The notes beneath the pieces were generated by a model. The model ran no database searches and was not told the DNA's origin. It was given only the letters and a program-made list of their open reading frames with translations. Shown one piece after another: positions 11,106 through 22,891 of a DNA stretch of 64,000 bases (within the stretch, counting starts at the first letter, position 1; each line of letters begins with the position of its first letter). A program made the position numbers and the translations under genes. The stretch covers positions 18,793,087-18,857,086 of the forward strand of contig BTRK01000001.1 in the NCBI GenBank assembly GCA_036245805.1, given 5' to 3'. Origin of the DNA: Pristionchus mayeri. Lineage: Eukaryota > Nematoda > Chromadorea > Rhabditida > Neodiplogasteridae.

Positions 11106-11325
11106 GATTGCGTGGTGGCGCAGTGGTGTGAGGCGCCACTCGCTATACAAGGGACCTGAGTTCGATCCCCCGCCGAGGCAGACCAAGCCCTCTATCCCTC
11201 CGGGGTCGGTAAATTGGCAGTGACCCAGGTCGCGAAATGTATTGTTCCCTAGAAGCACCTTGGACAGCAGGGATACGTAGTCCAAACAGTAGTCGGCCTC
11301 ACCGCACTACACCACCTAGCGTAAT
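11106..11325 (+). mobile_element. tRNA-derived SINE
   Basis: The head has an RNA polymerase III A box (TGGCGCAGTGGTG, about 11115) and B box (GAGTTCGATCC, 11158-11168). The body has the TCCGGGGTCGGTAAATTGGCAG-like block and an AAGCACCTTGGACAGC block, typical of tRNA-derived SINEs in many invertebrates. The tRNA cloverleaf is not intact, so it is not a tRNA gene. In the paralogous spacer between reductases B and C the flanks are contiguous (TATATGGGATTGGCGG at about 23350), so the SINE inserted after the segmental duplication. Confidence 0.65.
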
Positions 11326-11427
11326 CGTCTATCGACGACTGTGAAATCGCTTGAAGTGGCTCCAAAAAAAAGCGATACTGCGAGCATGCGATACTCGAAT
11401 GGCTGAGCGAGCGAAGTCAATATTCTC

Positions 11428-11582
11428 GTGCGCATCCCTTGTAGTTGTTGTTGCAGAATTGATGATGACCATCCCTTGTAGTTGTTGTTCTTCTTCACGA
11501 TTCCTCTCTCGATGCACACGTAGCCCATTTCCTTGAGGGACTCTTAAGGGTCACGGAACGACATTCCAAGCATGCGCTGCGC
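11428..11582 (-). pseudogene. Reductase copy D, last-exon remnant
   Basis: After a CTGCAG acceptor, 11582 downwards encodes AQRMLGMSFRDP, a TAA stop (11546-11544), then ESLKEMGYVCIERGIVKKN. It is the last exon of the reductase family (compare C: AQRMLGMSFRDPSESLKE). The true C-terminus (CPEKYKEFVKH) is missing, and the end contains a small tandem duplication of the CCCTTGTAGTTGTTG block. Homology with the 3' region of reductase C continues into noncoding sequence to about 11770 (compare about 24340). All upstream exons are lost where the mariner and Kelch-UAP56 copy 2 now begin. Confidence 0.75.
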
Positions 11583-12031
11583 CTGCAGAATTGATGTTTG
11601 ATCTCTTGCTTGAAACGTTCGTCATTTACAAAGCTGAACCCCTCCCCCTGTACGCTCCCAATCTGACCTTTCTTTACTGCCGCCGTATTCTCTTTTTCTC
11701 TCGCCTGTATCTCAAGAGGTCACTAGTGTCTGACCAGTCTACAATGTAAAAAGGGAATGGACGAAATTCACAGAGCGGCCGCTCTGAACAATATAATCAA
11801 AACCGATGTCAAGCAATCAAAATGTGGAAAGCGCTTCCACCAAAATAAATATTCCGACGACAAATTCACAATTCCGGGTTCAGAATCCGGTACGATGTAG
11901 CATCTATCGGTGTGTAGGTCACAGCCGTTCAGTGGTATCGTTTATCCGTAATACAAGAGAGATGGGAACACGGCGAGAGATAGAGATCTATCGGCTCTCG
12001 CCGATACAGTAATCACAATTTGGCGAATCTA

Positions 12032-13273
12032 TTGGGGTGTCCGGAAAGTTCGTATAATTTTTTGTTTTTATTTTTTATTCAATGCTTTACAATTCTCAGT
12101 GACCAATGTATGCCCCCTTCTTTCTCACTACCTCCCTCCAGCGATTGGGCAGGGTCTCGATTCCTCTCTTCCAGAATGCGGGTTTCTTCGAGACCGCCCA
12201 GTTCACGAAAGCCTTCACAACTTCATCTCGATTCTTGAACTTCTTTCCTTTGCAGAAGTCAGTGAGAGAGCGGAAGCAGTGGTAGTCGCATGGGGAGCGA
12301 TCCGGGGAATACGGTGGATGGGGAATCCTCTCGATCTTCAGCTCGTCCATTTTCTTATGGGTCATCTTCGCTCGATGTGGGCGAGCATTGTCCATCAGAA
12401 GAAGAATTTTGCCCTGGTTCAGGAGTCTGGGAGGGACTCTGATCGCGACATCTTCCAGTTGTTCAGAGAAGGGGTCGGCATTGATGCTGGTGCCAGGGGC
12501 GAGGATCTCCCAGTAGATGGGACCAAGCACTGAGAAGAAGAAGCAGAGGAGCTCCTTCTTTCCGTGCTCTTCCTTCTTCGGGACGGGCGTGGGCTTCTCA
12601 TCTGCATCCACCCATTGCAGTCTCCTCACAGGGTTATCGTACGTGATCCACTTCTCATCTGTAGCGATGATGGAATTCACCCATCGAAGATTGGATCTAC
12701 GATGGAGTAATTCCCGACAGACTTGAACACGATTTTTCAGCTGTTCGGGGGAGAGGTCATGGGGAATCACTTGTGGGAGTTTCGGCTTCTTCCCAGATCG
12801 ATGGAGGATATCGGACACCGTTGATCTGGGAGTACCAGTATCCTTCTTCAACTCACGCACACTGGCCATGGGCTTGCGCTTCAGTGTGCGGAGAACGAGA
12901 GGCTGATCGAGGGAGGGAGGGCGTCCAGAGCGGGGTTGATCATCGAGACCAAACTCCCCTTTCTTGAAGCGGGAGAACCACTTATAGCAGAAGGGTATGG
13001 AGGGGGCGTCAGCTCCTTCCGACTGGGCCAGGGCAGAGTGGGCCTCCTTCACGGATCGGCCAAGACGGTAGTAATGAAGTAAAACTGCTCGGAGGTAGAG
13101 ATGGGAGTCCATCACAAGAATCAATGTAGCAACTAGGAGACTGATTAAATCCTCTCACTACTCAACGTCAGAATGATGCAATACATTGTTGACAAACAGA
13201 TTGCGCAATCACTGCATTTGATCGCGAACTGACTTTTTTCCGAAGCATTATACGAACTTTCCGGACACCCCAA
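12032..13273 (-). mobile_element. Full-length mariner transposon (copy 1)
   Basis: A 1242-bp element with inverted ends TTGGGGTGTCCGGAAAGTTC, flanked by TA duplicates (12030-12031 and 13274-13275), the target duplication of the Tc1/mariner superfamily. It contains one uninterrupted transposase on the minus strand. It has exactly the same length as the element at 52800-54041 and is inserted just upstream of the Kelch-UAP56 gene, within a region otherwise related to the 3' flank of reductase C. Confidence 0.93.
12096..13112 (-). CDS. Mariner transposase (DD34D)
   Basis: A 338-residue transposase beginning MDSHLYLRAV (ATG at 13112; the longer frame starts at a non-ATG codon). N-terminal HTH pair: residues about 1-45 and 60-110, with the mariner linker pattern WFSRFKKGEFGLDDQPRSGRP. 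The catalytic triad is present: first Asp in IIATDEKWITYDN, second in LLLMDNARPHRA, third in SPDRSPCDYHCF, with 34 residues between the second and third (DD34D). Length and motifs are those of a complete enzyme, with no stop or frameshift, so it could be active. It differs from the copy at 52.96 kb by about a dozen residues. It would bind its own inverted ends and cut and paste at TA. Confidence 0.92.
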   Translation of the reverse strand: MDSHLYLRAVLLHYYRLGRSVKEAHSALAQSEGADAPSIPFCYKWFSRFKKGEFGLDDQPRSGRPPSLDQPLVLRTLKRKPMASVRELKKDTGTPRSTVSDILHRSGKKPKLPQVIPHDLSPEQLKNRVQVCRELLHRRSNLRWVNSIIATDEKWITYDNPVRRLQWVDADEKPTPVPKKEEHGKKELLCFFFSVLGPIYWEILAPGTSINADPFSEQLEDVAIRVPPRLLNQGKILLLMDNARPHRAKMTHKKMDELKIERIPHPPYSPDRSPCDYHCFRSLTDFCKGKKFKNRDEVVKAFVNWAVSKKPAFWKRGIETLPNRWREVVRKKGAYIGH

Positions 13274-13667
13274 TAATATCTTCATTATTCGAATAAGACG
13301 CAGACACGCGCAAAAGCATCTAGAATTTTGGCGCAAACTCCAATATGAACGCCTCCATGAAAATAGCGACTAATAATCAGCACCCTAGTCAATAGAAATG
13401 GGAATATCATACTCCATCTATCCAGATCCCGTCTTCGAGTTTTGTGGTGGGCTCCGCCTAATACTTTTAAAATAATCATAATTTCGAAATGTCGGACTAT
13501 ACATTTTCATACTTATATTTTATTTAAGGTGCTCGTGTTCCCCTCAACAAAAAGGATCTGCCTGAATGTGTTAAAATAGTGCATTGTATACCCGAGGTTT
13601 GCGTTTGTTCGCCAGTTTCATAACTGAGAATTTAAACGTAAACTGTTGTATTTTTCAGGTTTGCAAA

Positions 13668-16600
13668 ATGTTCAATATGAATGCTGGAACTGATCTGGAG
13701 ATCTCGATAGGACATAAAACTGTTCATGGACAAAGTATTTTTAGATATTGATCACTGAATATAATTGTTTATGTAGGAGCTTTTCTGTTCTCGAATTCCT
13801 TTCTTTCGGTCTCTCTTTAACTCAACCATGAAGGAATGTGCCTCGGGAGTTGTCAGTTTGTCTTCGAAGTTGTGCGGTGAGTTTAACTTGGTATCGTTTC
13901 GTATAGATTTACTCATTTTAGAGTTTGATGTCATTACTATCGAAAGTCTACTGGATTACGCTTACACTGGATGCATTAATCTTACTGTATCTAATGTCCA
14001 GAGTGTGATGATGGGAGCAGTCTACCTGCAGATGGTGAGCTGTTTACCAGAGGTTTAGGCAATGCTACAAAACTATGATTGGAACAGCATATTTTGAAAT
14101 TCTAGGTATTGTGATGAACTGCTAGTGGCATAAAGCAAAGGCATCAGAGATGGCAAATAATGGTTTTTTCAGGAATCAGTGATAGACGAGTGTGGCCGAT
14201 TCATGAGGAAGCGTGCCAATATCGACAACGCTCTTCCTCTTTTCCTTTTCTTCAAATCTGTTGCACACTTCAAAAATGATGATTTTCTACTCAGTTACAT
14301 CGATGTTCGCCTCCTTCGACGAATTTAAACTAATTTATTTACTTTCAGAAGAACTTCGTTCCCATCTCTCAAACTCCGGAGTTCATTTCATTGCCACTCT
14401 CTGATCTCCTTTTCTTCCTAGAAAGGGATTCCCTTTATGTCGATAAAGAGGAGCAGGCAAGGAATTTTTGCGACTGATATGTTTTTGCATTGTTCTTCGC
14501 GAGCTCACTCAAACTGCAATATATTTATAATTGGCAAATATTCACTCAGGTCCTTGATGCCGTATCTAAATGGATCGGATATGAAGCTGATAGGAAAAAG
14601 CTTGCGGCTACGTTAGTATTTCAAATGATGAATGGCTTTCAGAACCGTTTATATTACAGTTTGCTCAAATGTATCCGCATCACTTGTTTTTCATCTGCTT
14701 TCATTACGGAAACAATCGAGAAAACTGATTGGGTAATAAGCAGTTCAGAATGTGCGAAACTGCTCTTTGAAGCAAAGGTACGGTCGATTGTTTTCTAAAA
14801 TGAGAAATATTGCATAGGAGTACACAAATAAGAAGCGAAACCAGTTGAAGTCTTTCAAGACGTCGGAAAGAAGTTGTGAAAACGCTCATCGGTTATTGTT
14901 TTTCATAGGTGAGTGATCTCCTATACATTCAATTTTGTATTGGATCTTGTAGGATCGCGGGTGGACAATGTGAATTCACAAGAAGAATTTATGCAATTTT
15001 ACGATCCAATCACCGATTCTTGGACAAGTGAGTTCACACATATAAACAGGTAGCATCTTTTAGGTGAAACGTGTGGAAAGTTAAACCTACAGATTATAGG
15101 CGATACATTTCAGAATGCAGCGGTTTCAATACTCACAATACAATTTAAATAGAGGCTGTTGGACGCAAGGTGCGTAATCATATAATATTTCCTTTTTTAA
15201 CAATGTGCGTTTTTAGCTCTACTTCTTCGGCAAAATATTTAGATGATTGTCAAAGCGAAAGCGGAAGCTACGATACTGTATCAAAGAAATGGTCTCCCGT
15301 AAGAATTTTCATTTTTGCTCATATTTTTTGAAAACAATGAATTGTCGATTAATTGTATCCTTTTTTTATTATATATGAGTATTTGCATTTGCTCGAGCTT
15401 CTTTCAGATTCCTGATATTCCTAATAATAGAGTTCTTATGGCAGCAGGAGTAGGAAAAATAAATGGGAAAATGTGAGCCAAAATTAAACCTAAAAAACTG
15501 AATTGAACATATTTCAGATTTGTTGTCGGTGGAAGAGAAGGAAGGGGCCGTAATTCACACGTGTTCTCAAACATGGATATTTTCGATCCGTTGACAAATA
15601 GTAATTTATTAGCTCTTATCAATTCGACCATGACGAGAAAAACCAGTTTTGCCTGATAGTTTTATAGTTGTATTGCTCTTGTCGGAAAAGCATTAAGAGA
15701 GAGAAAGGCAAAAACTTTTAAAAAAAGATATGTGCTCGAGTGTTCGGAACTCTTTTTTTTCTACCAGCATTTTCTGCCTTTTTAATTTTATGCATATTAT
15801 ATATTTATGTTCACATTTCAGTATGGTCGACAGGGAAGTCAATGCTGAATCCCCGCTACGGCTGCAAATGTTGCGTATTAAATGGAAAAATATATGGTAC
15901 TTTTAATAAAGCAGGCACAATATATTTGCTTCTTTTAGTTATCGGCGGCTATAATGTGAATGGCCATTTATTGCCGGATGGCGAGTGTTATGATCCAGAA
16001 ACAGACAGGTAAGAATAAAATATAAATAATGTTAATTTCTAATAATAATTACTAATCCTTGTAGACGACCTTTAAATAAAACAAAAATTGTATTTAAAGT
16101 AGCACTTACAGCTGGAGTGTGATTGCACCAATGAGATATTCGAGGAGAGGAGTAGCTGTTGCAGCCTTCAATGGTCAAATATATGCTGTCGGAGGGTAAA
16201 TATTATTTTTATGCGTCTATGACCTTGTATTTTGAGAGCGTTGTTTGACTCGGTTCTGGATTTTGTCGAAAGATATGATCCGAAAACAAATACGTGGACT
16301 GAACTTAATAGGATCAAAGCACCAAGGTATGACTATTCGTGATGGTGACAATTGACTATTTGAAGTATTTCAGTTATTTCTTAAAACTGATTGTTTCATG
16401 CGGGAAGATGTTTCTACTTGGAGGGTATAACGCATGTGGGGAGGTTCCTTTTCAATGTTGTTTTATCTAATTTATTTTCTAATTATAAAAATGTTTTAAT
16501 TTTTTAAACAATAAATGTTCAGCAAAAACCAAAAAGCGTTCGAACTTCCGTTGAAATGTATGATCCACAATCCGACTCTTGGGAATATAGAGCATCTATG

Positions 16601-17554
16601 TGAGTCGCACTTTAATAAATATAATAATAATAATAACTATAATAATAATGATAATAATTGTTTTGTACGATAGGAGCGAGGTGAGAGACGCCTTCGTCCA
16701 CGCCTTGCCCATTCCTGCATATTTTATCTCTTCAGGAGTCTTTGAGGTTTCAATCAAAATTCAAAGAGTCCTAATCGAAAAAAACAGTATTTCTTTAATT
16801 CTAATATTTTATTCGAAATATGTTAGAACTCTAGCGAGACTATTCAATATTACATAGCGCTTACAATGAAAATTACAATGTTAATATAATAATTTCAGGA
16901 TACTTTCGATTCAAGCCACAGCAATGGATTCAGAAGTTTCCTCCTGGATGAGCGCATCCTCACAGCTCTTTCAGAGATGGGTCTCACCAATACCTCGGAA
17001 GGTGAGAATATGGAACAGTAAAGATACATTTTAAAACACTTTCAGTGGAAGATAATTGCATTCCCCGCGCAATCCGAGGAATGAATATTATTTGCCAATC
17101 GAAATCGGGAACAGGCAAGACAACTTCCTTCGTTATCTCGACACTTCAACAATTGTGCAGCCAGGAAAACGATGTGTCGATTCTTGTACTTTGCTGTACT
17201 CGAGAATCAAGCATGGAAGTGAATAATATGTACAAACGATTCTTCGAATTTCTGCCAAGTGTGAAGGCTAGTTCTGTGTATGTAAAAAAAATCGACTTTA
17301 ACTTTCCAGATTTCCACGTTTGCTGATGGTACGCTCAATAGCGACGAAATTGCTCTCCTCGAAAAGAACAGTCCCCAAATTGCAATTGGAACTCCCGGGC
17401 GCATTGTCGCTCTGTCTCGATCTGGGTCATTGAACCTCACTCACTTCAAGACCATTGCAATTGACGAGTGTGAGAAAATACTGGGAAATTCGAGTTGGTT
17501 ATACTTCTGCTCTTTCATTCTAAAAAATACAATTCAGACATGACAGAGGATTGA
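13668..17554 (+). CDS. BTB-BACK-Kelch protein fused to UAP56-like DEAD-box domain 1 (copy 2)
   Basis: About 24 exons chain in frame. BTB: exons 13668-13734, 13777-13875, 13923-14034 (TDLEISIGHKTVHGQ; LFCSRIPFFRSLFNSTMKE; LLDYAYTGCINL). BACK: 14174-14778 (ESVIDECGRFM; FISLPLSDLLFFLERD; AVSKWIGYEADRK). Kelch blades: about 14818-16600 (SYDTVSKKWSP, FVVGGREGRG, VIGGYNVNGHL, APMRYSRRGVAVAAFNG, VERYDPKTNTW, MFLLGGYNACGE, VEMYDPQSDSWEYRASM). After the tail exon (FVHALPIPAYFISSGVFE) a phase-0 junction enters DTFDSSHSNGFRSFLLDERI, a UAP56/DDX39 helicase domain: EVEDNCIP (Q motif, Gln replaced), SKSGTGKT (motif I intact), TPGR (Ib), DECE (motif II). A TGA at 17552-17554 follows MTED; motif III and domain 2 are absent. 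Expected role: CUL3 adaptor with a helicase-derived binding module; helicase activity is not expected. One GC-AG intron in the BACK region. An in-frame upstream exon (13519-13606) may extend the N-terminus. Confidence 0.72.
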
Positions 17555-18334
17555 AAATCGATCATTGATTCCGCTCCAAGGGAGAAACAAATCATGATGT
17601 ACTCTTCAGACCATCGTGCAAGAAGCTAATTCACAAAGATCATCACATTTTCCACTATGAAGGAAACTAAACGATTCGGAATTTCTAGAAAATATAACGC
17701 TATTTACTTTTTCATGTTTCATTGTGATAAATGTAGTAGAGGGTGCCCCAAAAGTATCCATTTTGAATTATACCATTTCGAGTACATTGATCCACTGAGC
17801 CCCAGCTTTTAGCTGTATATAATTAAGGTACTTATCAACTTTCCCGTTTAACATCAGAATTTGATTAGATGATATGCAAATTCTTAACAATGAAGCGATT
17901 CATGAAAGTACAATACACTACCATTATTGTGTGTAAATTTTTAGTTTACGCCCAGCTGAATACTTATAGTGTATCAGAATATTTACCCAAATGCTTCTAA
18001 CTGTCGTTATGGTTGATTGTTTTCCGATTAGCATTTTGTAAAAAAACAAAAAAAATATTTTTAAAAAAGATGCTTTGTCACAACATGCGAAGTTCGGATA
18101 TAGGGTGAGATAACTATTTGAGGTTCGACGAATGCTCGAAGGAGGGCGAATGCATTGCTTCTCGAACTTTGAGGTATCATAAGAACAAATTGAATATGAG
18201 ACAGAAGGTGGTCGGTAGGTTAGGGAGAATTGGTCAATACTGGTGAGAGAAGTAAAAATACGACAATGAGAGGTCGGGGAAATGCAACAATAGGGTACGG
18301 TATCGAGTACGGTGGGAGTACTATAGGAGGGGAA
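17555..18334. other. Region between Kelch-UAP56 copy 2 and reductase B
   Basis: The first 80 bp still resemble helicase sequence beyond the stop (SAPREKQIMMYSSD, about 17568-17610), matching the UAP56 segment before motif III, which confirms that the TGA truncated a longer ancestral frame. At about 17745 the sequence GGGTGCCCCAAAAGTATCC looks like a solitary mariner-type end; I found no partner. The two genes converge here, so this interval should hold both 3' ends. Confidence 0.45.
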
Positions 18335-21300
18335 TCAGTGCTTGGCGAACTCGGAGTACTTCTCAGGGCATCCCTTATAGTTCTTGCTCTTATTAACGAT
18401 TCCTCTCTCGATGCACACGTAACCCATCTCCTTCAGAGACTCTGCAGGGTCACGGAACGACATTCCCAGCATACGCTGCTCCTCAAAGTGATCTTTGATC
18501 TTTTTGAACTTCATCATCATTCGTTAAGCTACAGTATATTAGGTTGTTGCGAAAGTCTTGCTCGATTTTATTATTTTAATACTTCTGTCTGCGTTGGCAT
18601 TCGAATTCATTTCAGGCTTACCTGGTTTTTCTTATAATATGAGGGTATCAATGTTCATTCTAGCGCACCTTAGACCAGACCTCTCATTTCATTTAGGAAT
18701 GCTTACTTATAGTTCAAATCTTGCGATATGAGTTAATCAAGATGACTTTTCCTTCTATCATAATTTTATGGAGAATAGAGATATGGCCATACCTGAAGTA
18801 CAAGCGTACATATCAATGTTAATACATCACTTATGATTACTTACTATAAGTCAGTGCCAAAATCCCTTCTTTAGACGTGTCCCTTTTTGGGAAATTATAG
18901 TGAACACCTTTCAGCTAAATACGATTTTGTCTTCACGTTTTTGGGTAAGGAGACGCAGGAAACAATATCGATCGAAATTATAATTATCTTATTATGTTCT
19001 TCTTAAAAATGAAGTACCGGAATTATTCATAATTCCGTTGACTAGATATGGCTATTCAAATCGTTGAAAAGGTTCTTGGAATGCTAAATCCGATATTTCT
19101 AACAAGTTTCATTTCTTGCACAGCTTGAATGATCGATCTTTTGTGCTGGTTTTAACGAGCACACTATGCTCTTCCAAAATAACCATGGATATTATTTGGA
19201 CTTCGATCTCTTGTATCTGACAGATCAGAAGAATTCACACCAAATTTCGTTGCAAAATTTCGCAAATTTTTTACTAATTTATGAAATCTCAAATTTCATG
19301 GCATGCATTCTGATCACGATTGAAATCAATCATGCTCGTGAAACAACGGTTCACCCTCTTCAACAATTCTGAGACATCAGGCACTGGAGTTCAGAAGGGA
19401 GAAAAATCGGAAAGATTAAACGCCGAGCAAGACTTTCGCAACAACCTAATAAATTACGTCGGATAAAACCAAATATCCTTGTTTTTTATATAAAAACAAC
19501 AGAAAGTGATTAAGCGATGGCGATCAATTAATAATCGCAGTTACTTTGCTGGTGTCGAACTTTAGCTCGTTGTGCAGTTGGTCGACCGCCAAAGCTGCCT
19601 TAATTAGATAACTAGCGATTAATTAAATTAATTAATAATTAACAACTCGCTTGCTTGTCGAATATGCCCATGAACCGTACGAGGACACCTGGCGCCTCGA
19701 GGCATGGAGTGCAGTAACCTGAGGAGTAATACCATATCTAATTTTAAGAATTAATTGTTTTCCCATTACTTTTAGTAGTTTTTTCAGCTTCGCTTTCCAG
19801 ATCTGTTCGAAAATTCCAATCAATGAGCTTTGATCTTTCGCACCATGCTGCTTGAACTCCTTTCCAAGAACGCGCGAGATGTCTTTGAACCAGTAGGACG
19901 GCTGACTGGCAGCTATGAAACGGTGACTATCTGAAAGGATTGAAGGTATATGCAAATGCAGATTTGGTGTCTATCACATTCGTCGAAAAGCACACATTGG
20001 CCTAGCGTACGGTTCGTTCTCATATGAGCCCGTTTGCCTAAGAATCGAGCAGATCCGAATGGATTCGGCACAGCAAAAAATGTCGATTCTTTATAACTCT
20101 GTGATTTGGGGTAATCGAATGTGCTAAAAACGATGGCACACTCATTTTGCACCAAGAGCCTTCGTTGGCTCCAGACGTCACGTCGAAAACAGGTTTTCGC
20201 GTATTTCGCCTCTCCAGAAAATAAGGTTCCCGGGGTAGAATTTCATGCTGATAACGCCTACTACTTCATTTTTCATGAATTATTAAAATAAATTTTAGAA
20301 AATCAACTTTTTTATATGTCCAAAGTCGGCTGAGTTACATGGTTACATGGTTGGATTCGCCATGATGAGAGGATTCAGAATCTCTATTTCCATCCATTTT
20401 GGCGCCAGGAAACCGAAAACTGAAAGCATTTAGTGTACGAATTCTGGCGAAAATGACGGGAGAAGGGCGAGAAAAGGTTTCGAAAGTGGTTTAGAAAGTG
20501 GAAAGTGGTTTCGACGTGACGACGTCTGGAGCCAACGAAGGCTCTTGGTTCAAAATGGATGTGCCCATCGTTTTTAGCACATTCGATTACCCCAAATCAC
20601 AGAGTTATAGAGAATCGACAATTTTGTGTTGTGCCGGCTCTTGCTCGATTCTTACGCGAACGCGCTCATATACTAGTCCGGGTGCCCAGGCCGATTTCGC
20701 AATCAGCTCAGACACACAGACACAGCGCTTTATATATAGTATAGATTTGCCTACCTGTCTCCGGGTTGAGCATCGCTTTGACGTGCATCTCCGCAACGTC
20801 GCGTACATCAACTAGAGCAGCCTGGATGGGAAGTGTGATTGCATTTCCAGAATGCACACAATCAATCTTTCTTCCATTTTTTTTCTTTGTTTATTTTTCT
20901 TTGTTTGTTTCTTTCTTTATATTCCGAGAAAACGGAGCGACAGAATCGTAAAATGTTCGAAGCACTTCTCCCTCTTCAGTTCTAAAATTTCATTTCGTTG
21001 TTCCAAAAATTAACGATTTTTATTTCCAAAATAAAAAAAGGAAAAAAAAACCTGGCGCAGGGGAAATACATTTATTGATACCTGAATGGGCGGGCACGCG
21101 GGAATCTCGTGTTGCAGAAACTGACGGATGAGCTACAAAGAGTACGGTAGATTATCGATCGAGAAATGATCCATGTCAGCGGGGCCAGAATATAGATTTT
21201 ACCGAGATGCTCGTTCCTGGTCGTCGATGAGGGGAGGGCCAATTACGTGCACAGGGTTGATCGAAGTGAGCTGATTTATCGATGTGAGTCAATTCGAATT

Positions 21301-22891
21301 TCTTATTGTCAATTAGCAATTAATAAATTCCGCGGTTCGGCACTACACTAATTACTTTCAAACTAATCTCACGGTTGTTAGGAAACTGAAGCTACAGACT
21401 TGAAAGGAACGCAACACATGGATATTTCCCGGGCTCTTGATTTATTCAAAACACAAACATTTAGTTAGAGTTTGAGCCCAGTCGCTTGTTAAAGGGGGGC
21501 CTTTAAAGTGTTAAAACGAACCGTGATCTATAGTAGGGAAACGTTGTTAATAAGAGAGTTTTTGAGAAATATAACTAGTGCTTACCCTGAACGTGTTGTC
21601 TCCTTCTGGAATCTCCTTCTGGAATTTCCATGCCTCTCTCTCGGCCATCGTCTTGCTCTTGGCGTAGAAATCAACCTAAAAGGTCAAAGATCAACTTGGA
21701 TTATCGGGTTGTCTAAATGTCATTCGATCCAAACCCTTTTAACCTCGAGATTCGTCCAATCGTCCTCAGTCAAGATGCGGTTGTGTTCGTGGCCCTCTGT
21801 TGATCAGATATCAAAGATCAACTATCATCATTCCACTGACCATAGATAGCGATACCCGAGGAAGTGAGCACGACCTTCTTGACGCTCGGGCATTTAGCAA
21901 CATCCTGAGAGATCTAAGATCATCTACAGCGATAATACATATTTTTATTGGCAGACCACCTACCAGGCTCACATCTCGAAATGTGTACGTCACAAATGAA
22001 CAAAAAGAATGCGTAGTATTGCCATGTTCATACATTTTTGCACTAAATACATTTTTGAAGACAATAAATCACACAAGCTTCTAGCTGGAAATTTTTTCGA
22101 TGTTATGCTCAATATAAAAATACACTGTCAATTAAATTTTGAGCTCGTTTCATTAATTCCCCAGATGCTCCAGAGAGCAACGATCGAAGATGACCTTGAG
22201 CAAGTTGAGGGTCCCGCTGATTGCAGTGGTGACTACAGTCTCGTCTGCTACCATCGGGAAGGGAGAAGCAACGTGCAGTACGAAGTCACAACCAGAGACT
22301 GCGCTGAAGAAAGTGACGCTGAAGAAAGTGAAGAAAGTGAAGAAACTGAGAAAGTGAAGTGAAGAAACTGAAGAAAGAAGAAAGTGACATTGATATCCAA
22401 ATATTTTTTTGTTAATTTTTATCATTTGAACACTTGAGTTAAAGATCTGAGATCAGCTGACTTTGCCCATCCATCCTCCTTGAGCAGATCTGCCTCGACG
22501 AGCTCCAGACGACCGTCGACGTCAAGCTTACGAATCGGATCGATCTGCAAGTGGCAAGTTGTTCACAAATCAACTGTTACTCTCCATCTCGAGTAGGTTT
22601 ATATTCACTTAGAGAAAGTTCCATAACGACGAGGCTAATACAAATAAATGCACTTAATTATTGTTTTCTAATGATACTTTGCGTGGGCAGTACAATCGTT
22701 CCAGGCAATCATCCCACTCCACTCTATACTCTGTGCAGCTCTTTGATCCTTGAATTTTCTCTCACCTTAGCGGCGTTCTTGAGTGAGCGCACAGTTCCTC
22801 TCACTCTGAATCCCTTCTTGAGCAGATTGAGAACAACGTGAGAGGCGACGTATCCAGAAGCACCCGTCACCAGAACCACTGAACAACCCAT
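18335..22891 (-). CDS. Reductase copy B: NAD(P)-dependent extended SDR
   Basis: Thirteen exons, read right to left, at about 22891-22766, 22544-22460, 22302-22194, 21914-21850, 21796-21746, 21676-21590, 21271-21203, 21133-21083, 20816-20754, 19930-19847, 19722-19654, 19598-19540 and 18480-18335. Product about 300 residues: Rossmann TGASGYVASH, RGTVRS (cofactor phosphate/ribose contact), DFVLHVASPF, VVLTSSG (catalytic Ser region), YAKSK (YxxxK catalytic motif), NPVHVIGPP, VDVRDVAEMH, and a C-terminal MSFRDPAESLKEMGYV. This order fits the dihydroflavonol-4-reductase/cinnamoyl-CoA-reductase/3-beta-HSD-like family; substrate unknown, likely cytosolic NADPH-dependent carbonyl reduction. Frames and phases agree across all exons. 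B replaces DEQGSSI of copy C by DDQERAS near the substrate site. Introns hold a 911-bp mariner-like MITE and a long inverted repeat. The intron after exon 11 has a GC donor, shared with C. Confidence 0.82.
18539..19449. mobile_element. Non-autonomous mariner-like element in last intron of reductase B
   Basis: Ends TTAGGTTGTTGCGAAAGTCT and its inverse AGACTTTCGCAACAACCTAA are flanked by TA duplicates (18537-18538 and 19450-19451). TTAGGTTG-type ends recall the irritans group of mariners. The 911-bp interior shows no transposase pattern, so it must have been moved by an enzyme supplied elsewhere. Absent from the equivalent intron of reductase C. Confidence 0.8.
19990..20693. repeat. Inverted repeat in intron 9 of reductase B
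   Basis: About 19990-20190 and 20509-20693 are inverted copies of each other (for example GTGATTTGGGGTAATCGAAT and its inverse, and AGCCTTCGTTGGCTCCAGAC). The arms are about 190 bp with a spacer of about 310 bp that has no coding pattern. Copy C has no such insert in the same intron, so this is probably a foldback or MITE-like element. The hairpin would lie in the pre-mRNA of reductase B. Confidence 0.65.

Noticed and set aside
11115..11170. tRNA gene on the plus strand
   Set aside because: Promoter boxes are present but arms do not pair; downstream body is that of a SINE.
12099..12533. ORFs antisense to the mariner transposase (also 53540-54079)
   Set aside because: Shadows of the transposase frame; they appear in both mariners for that reason only.
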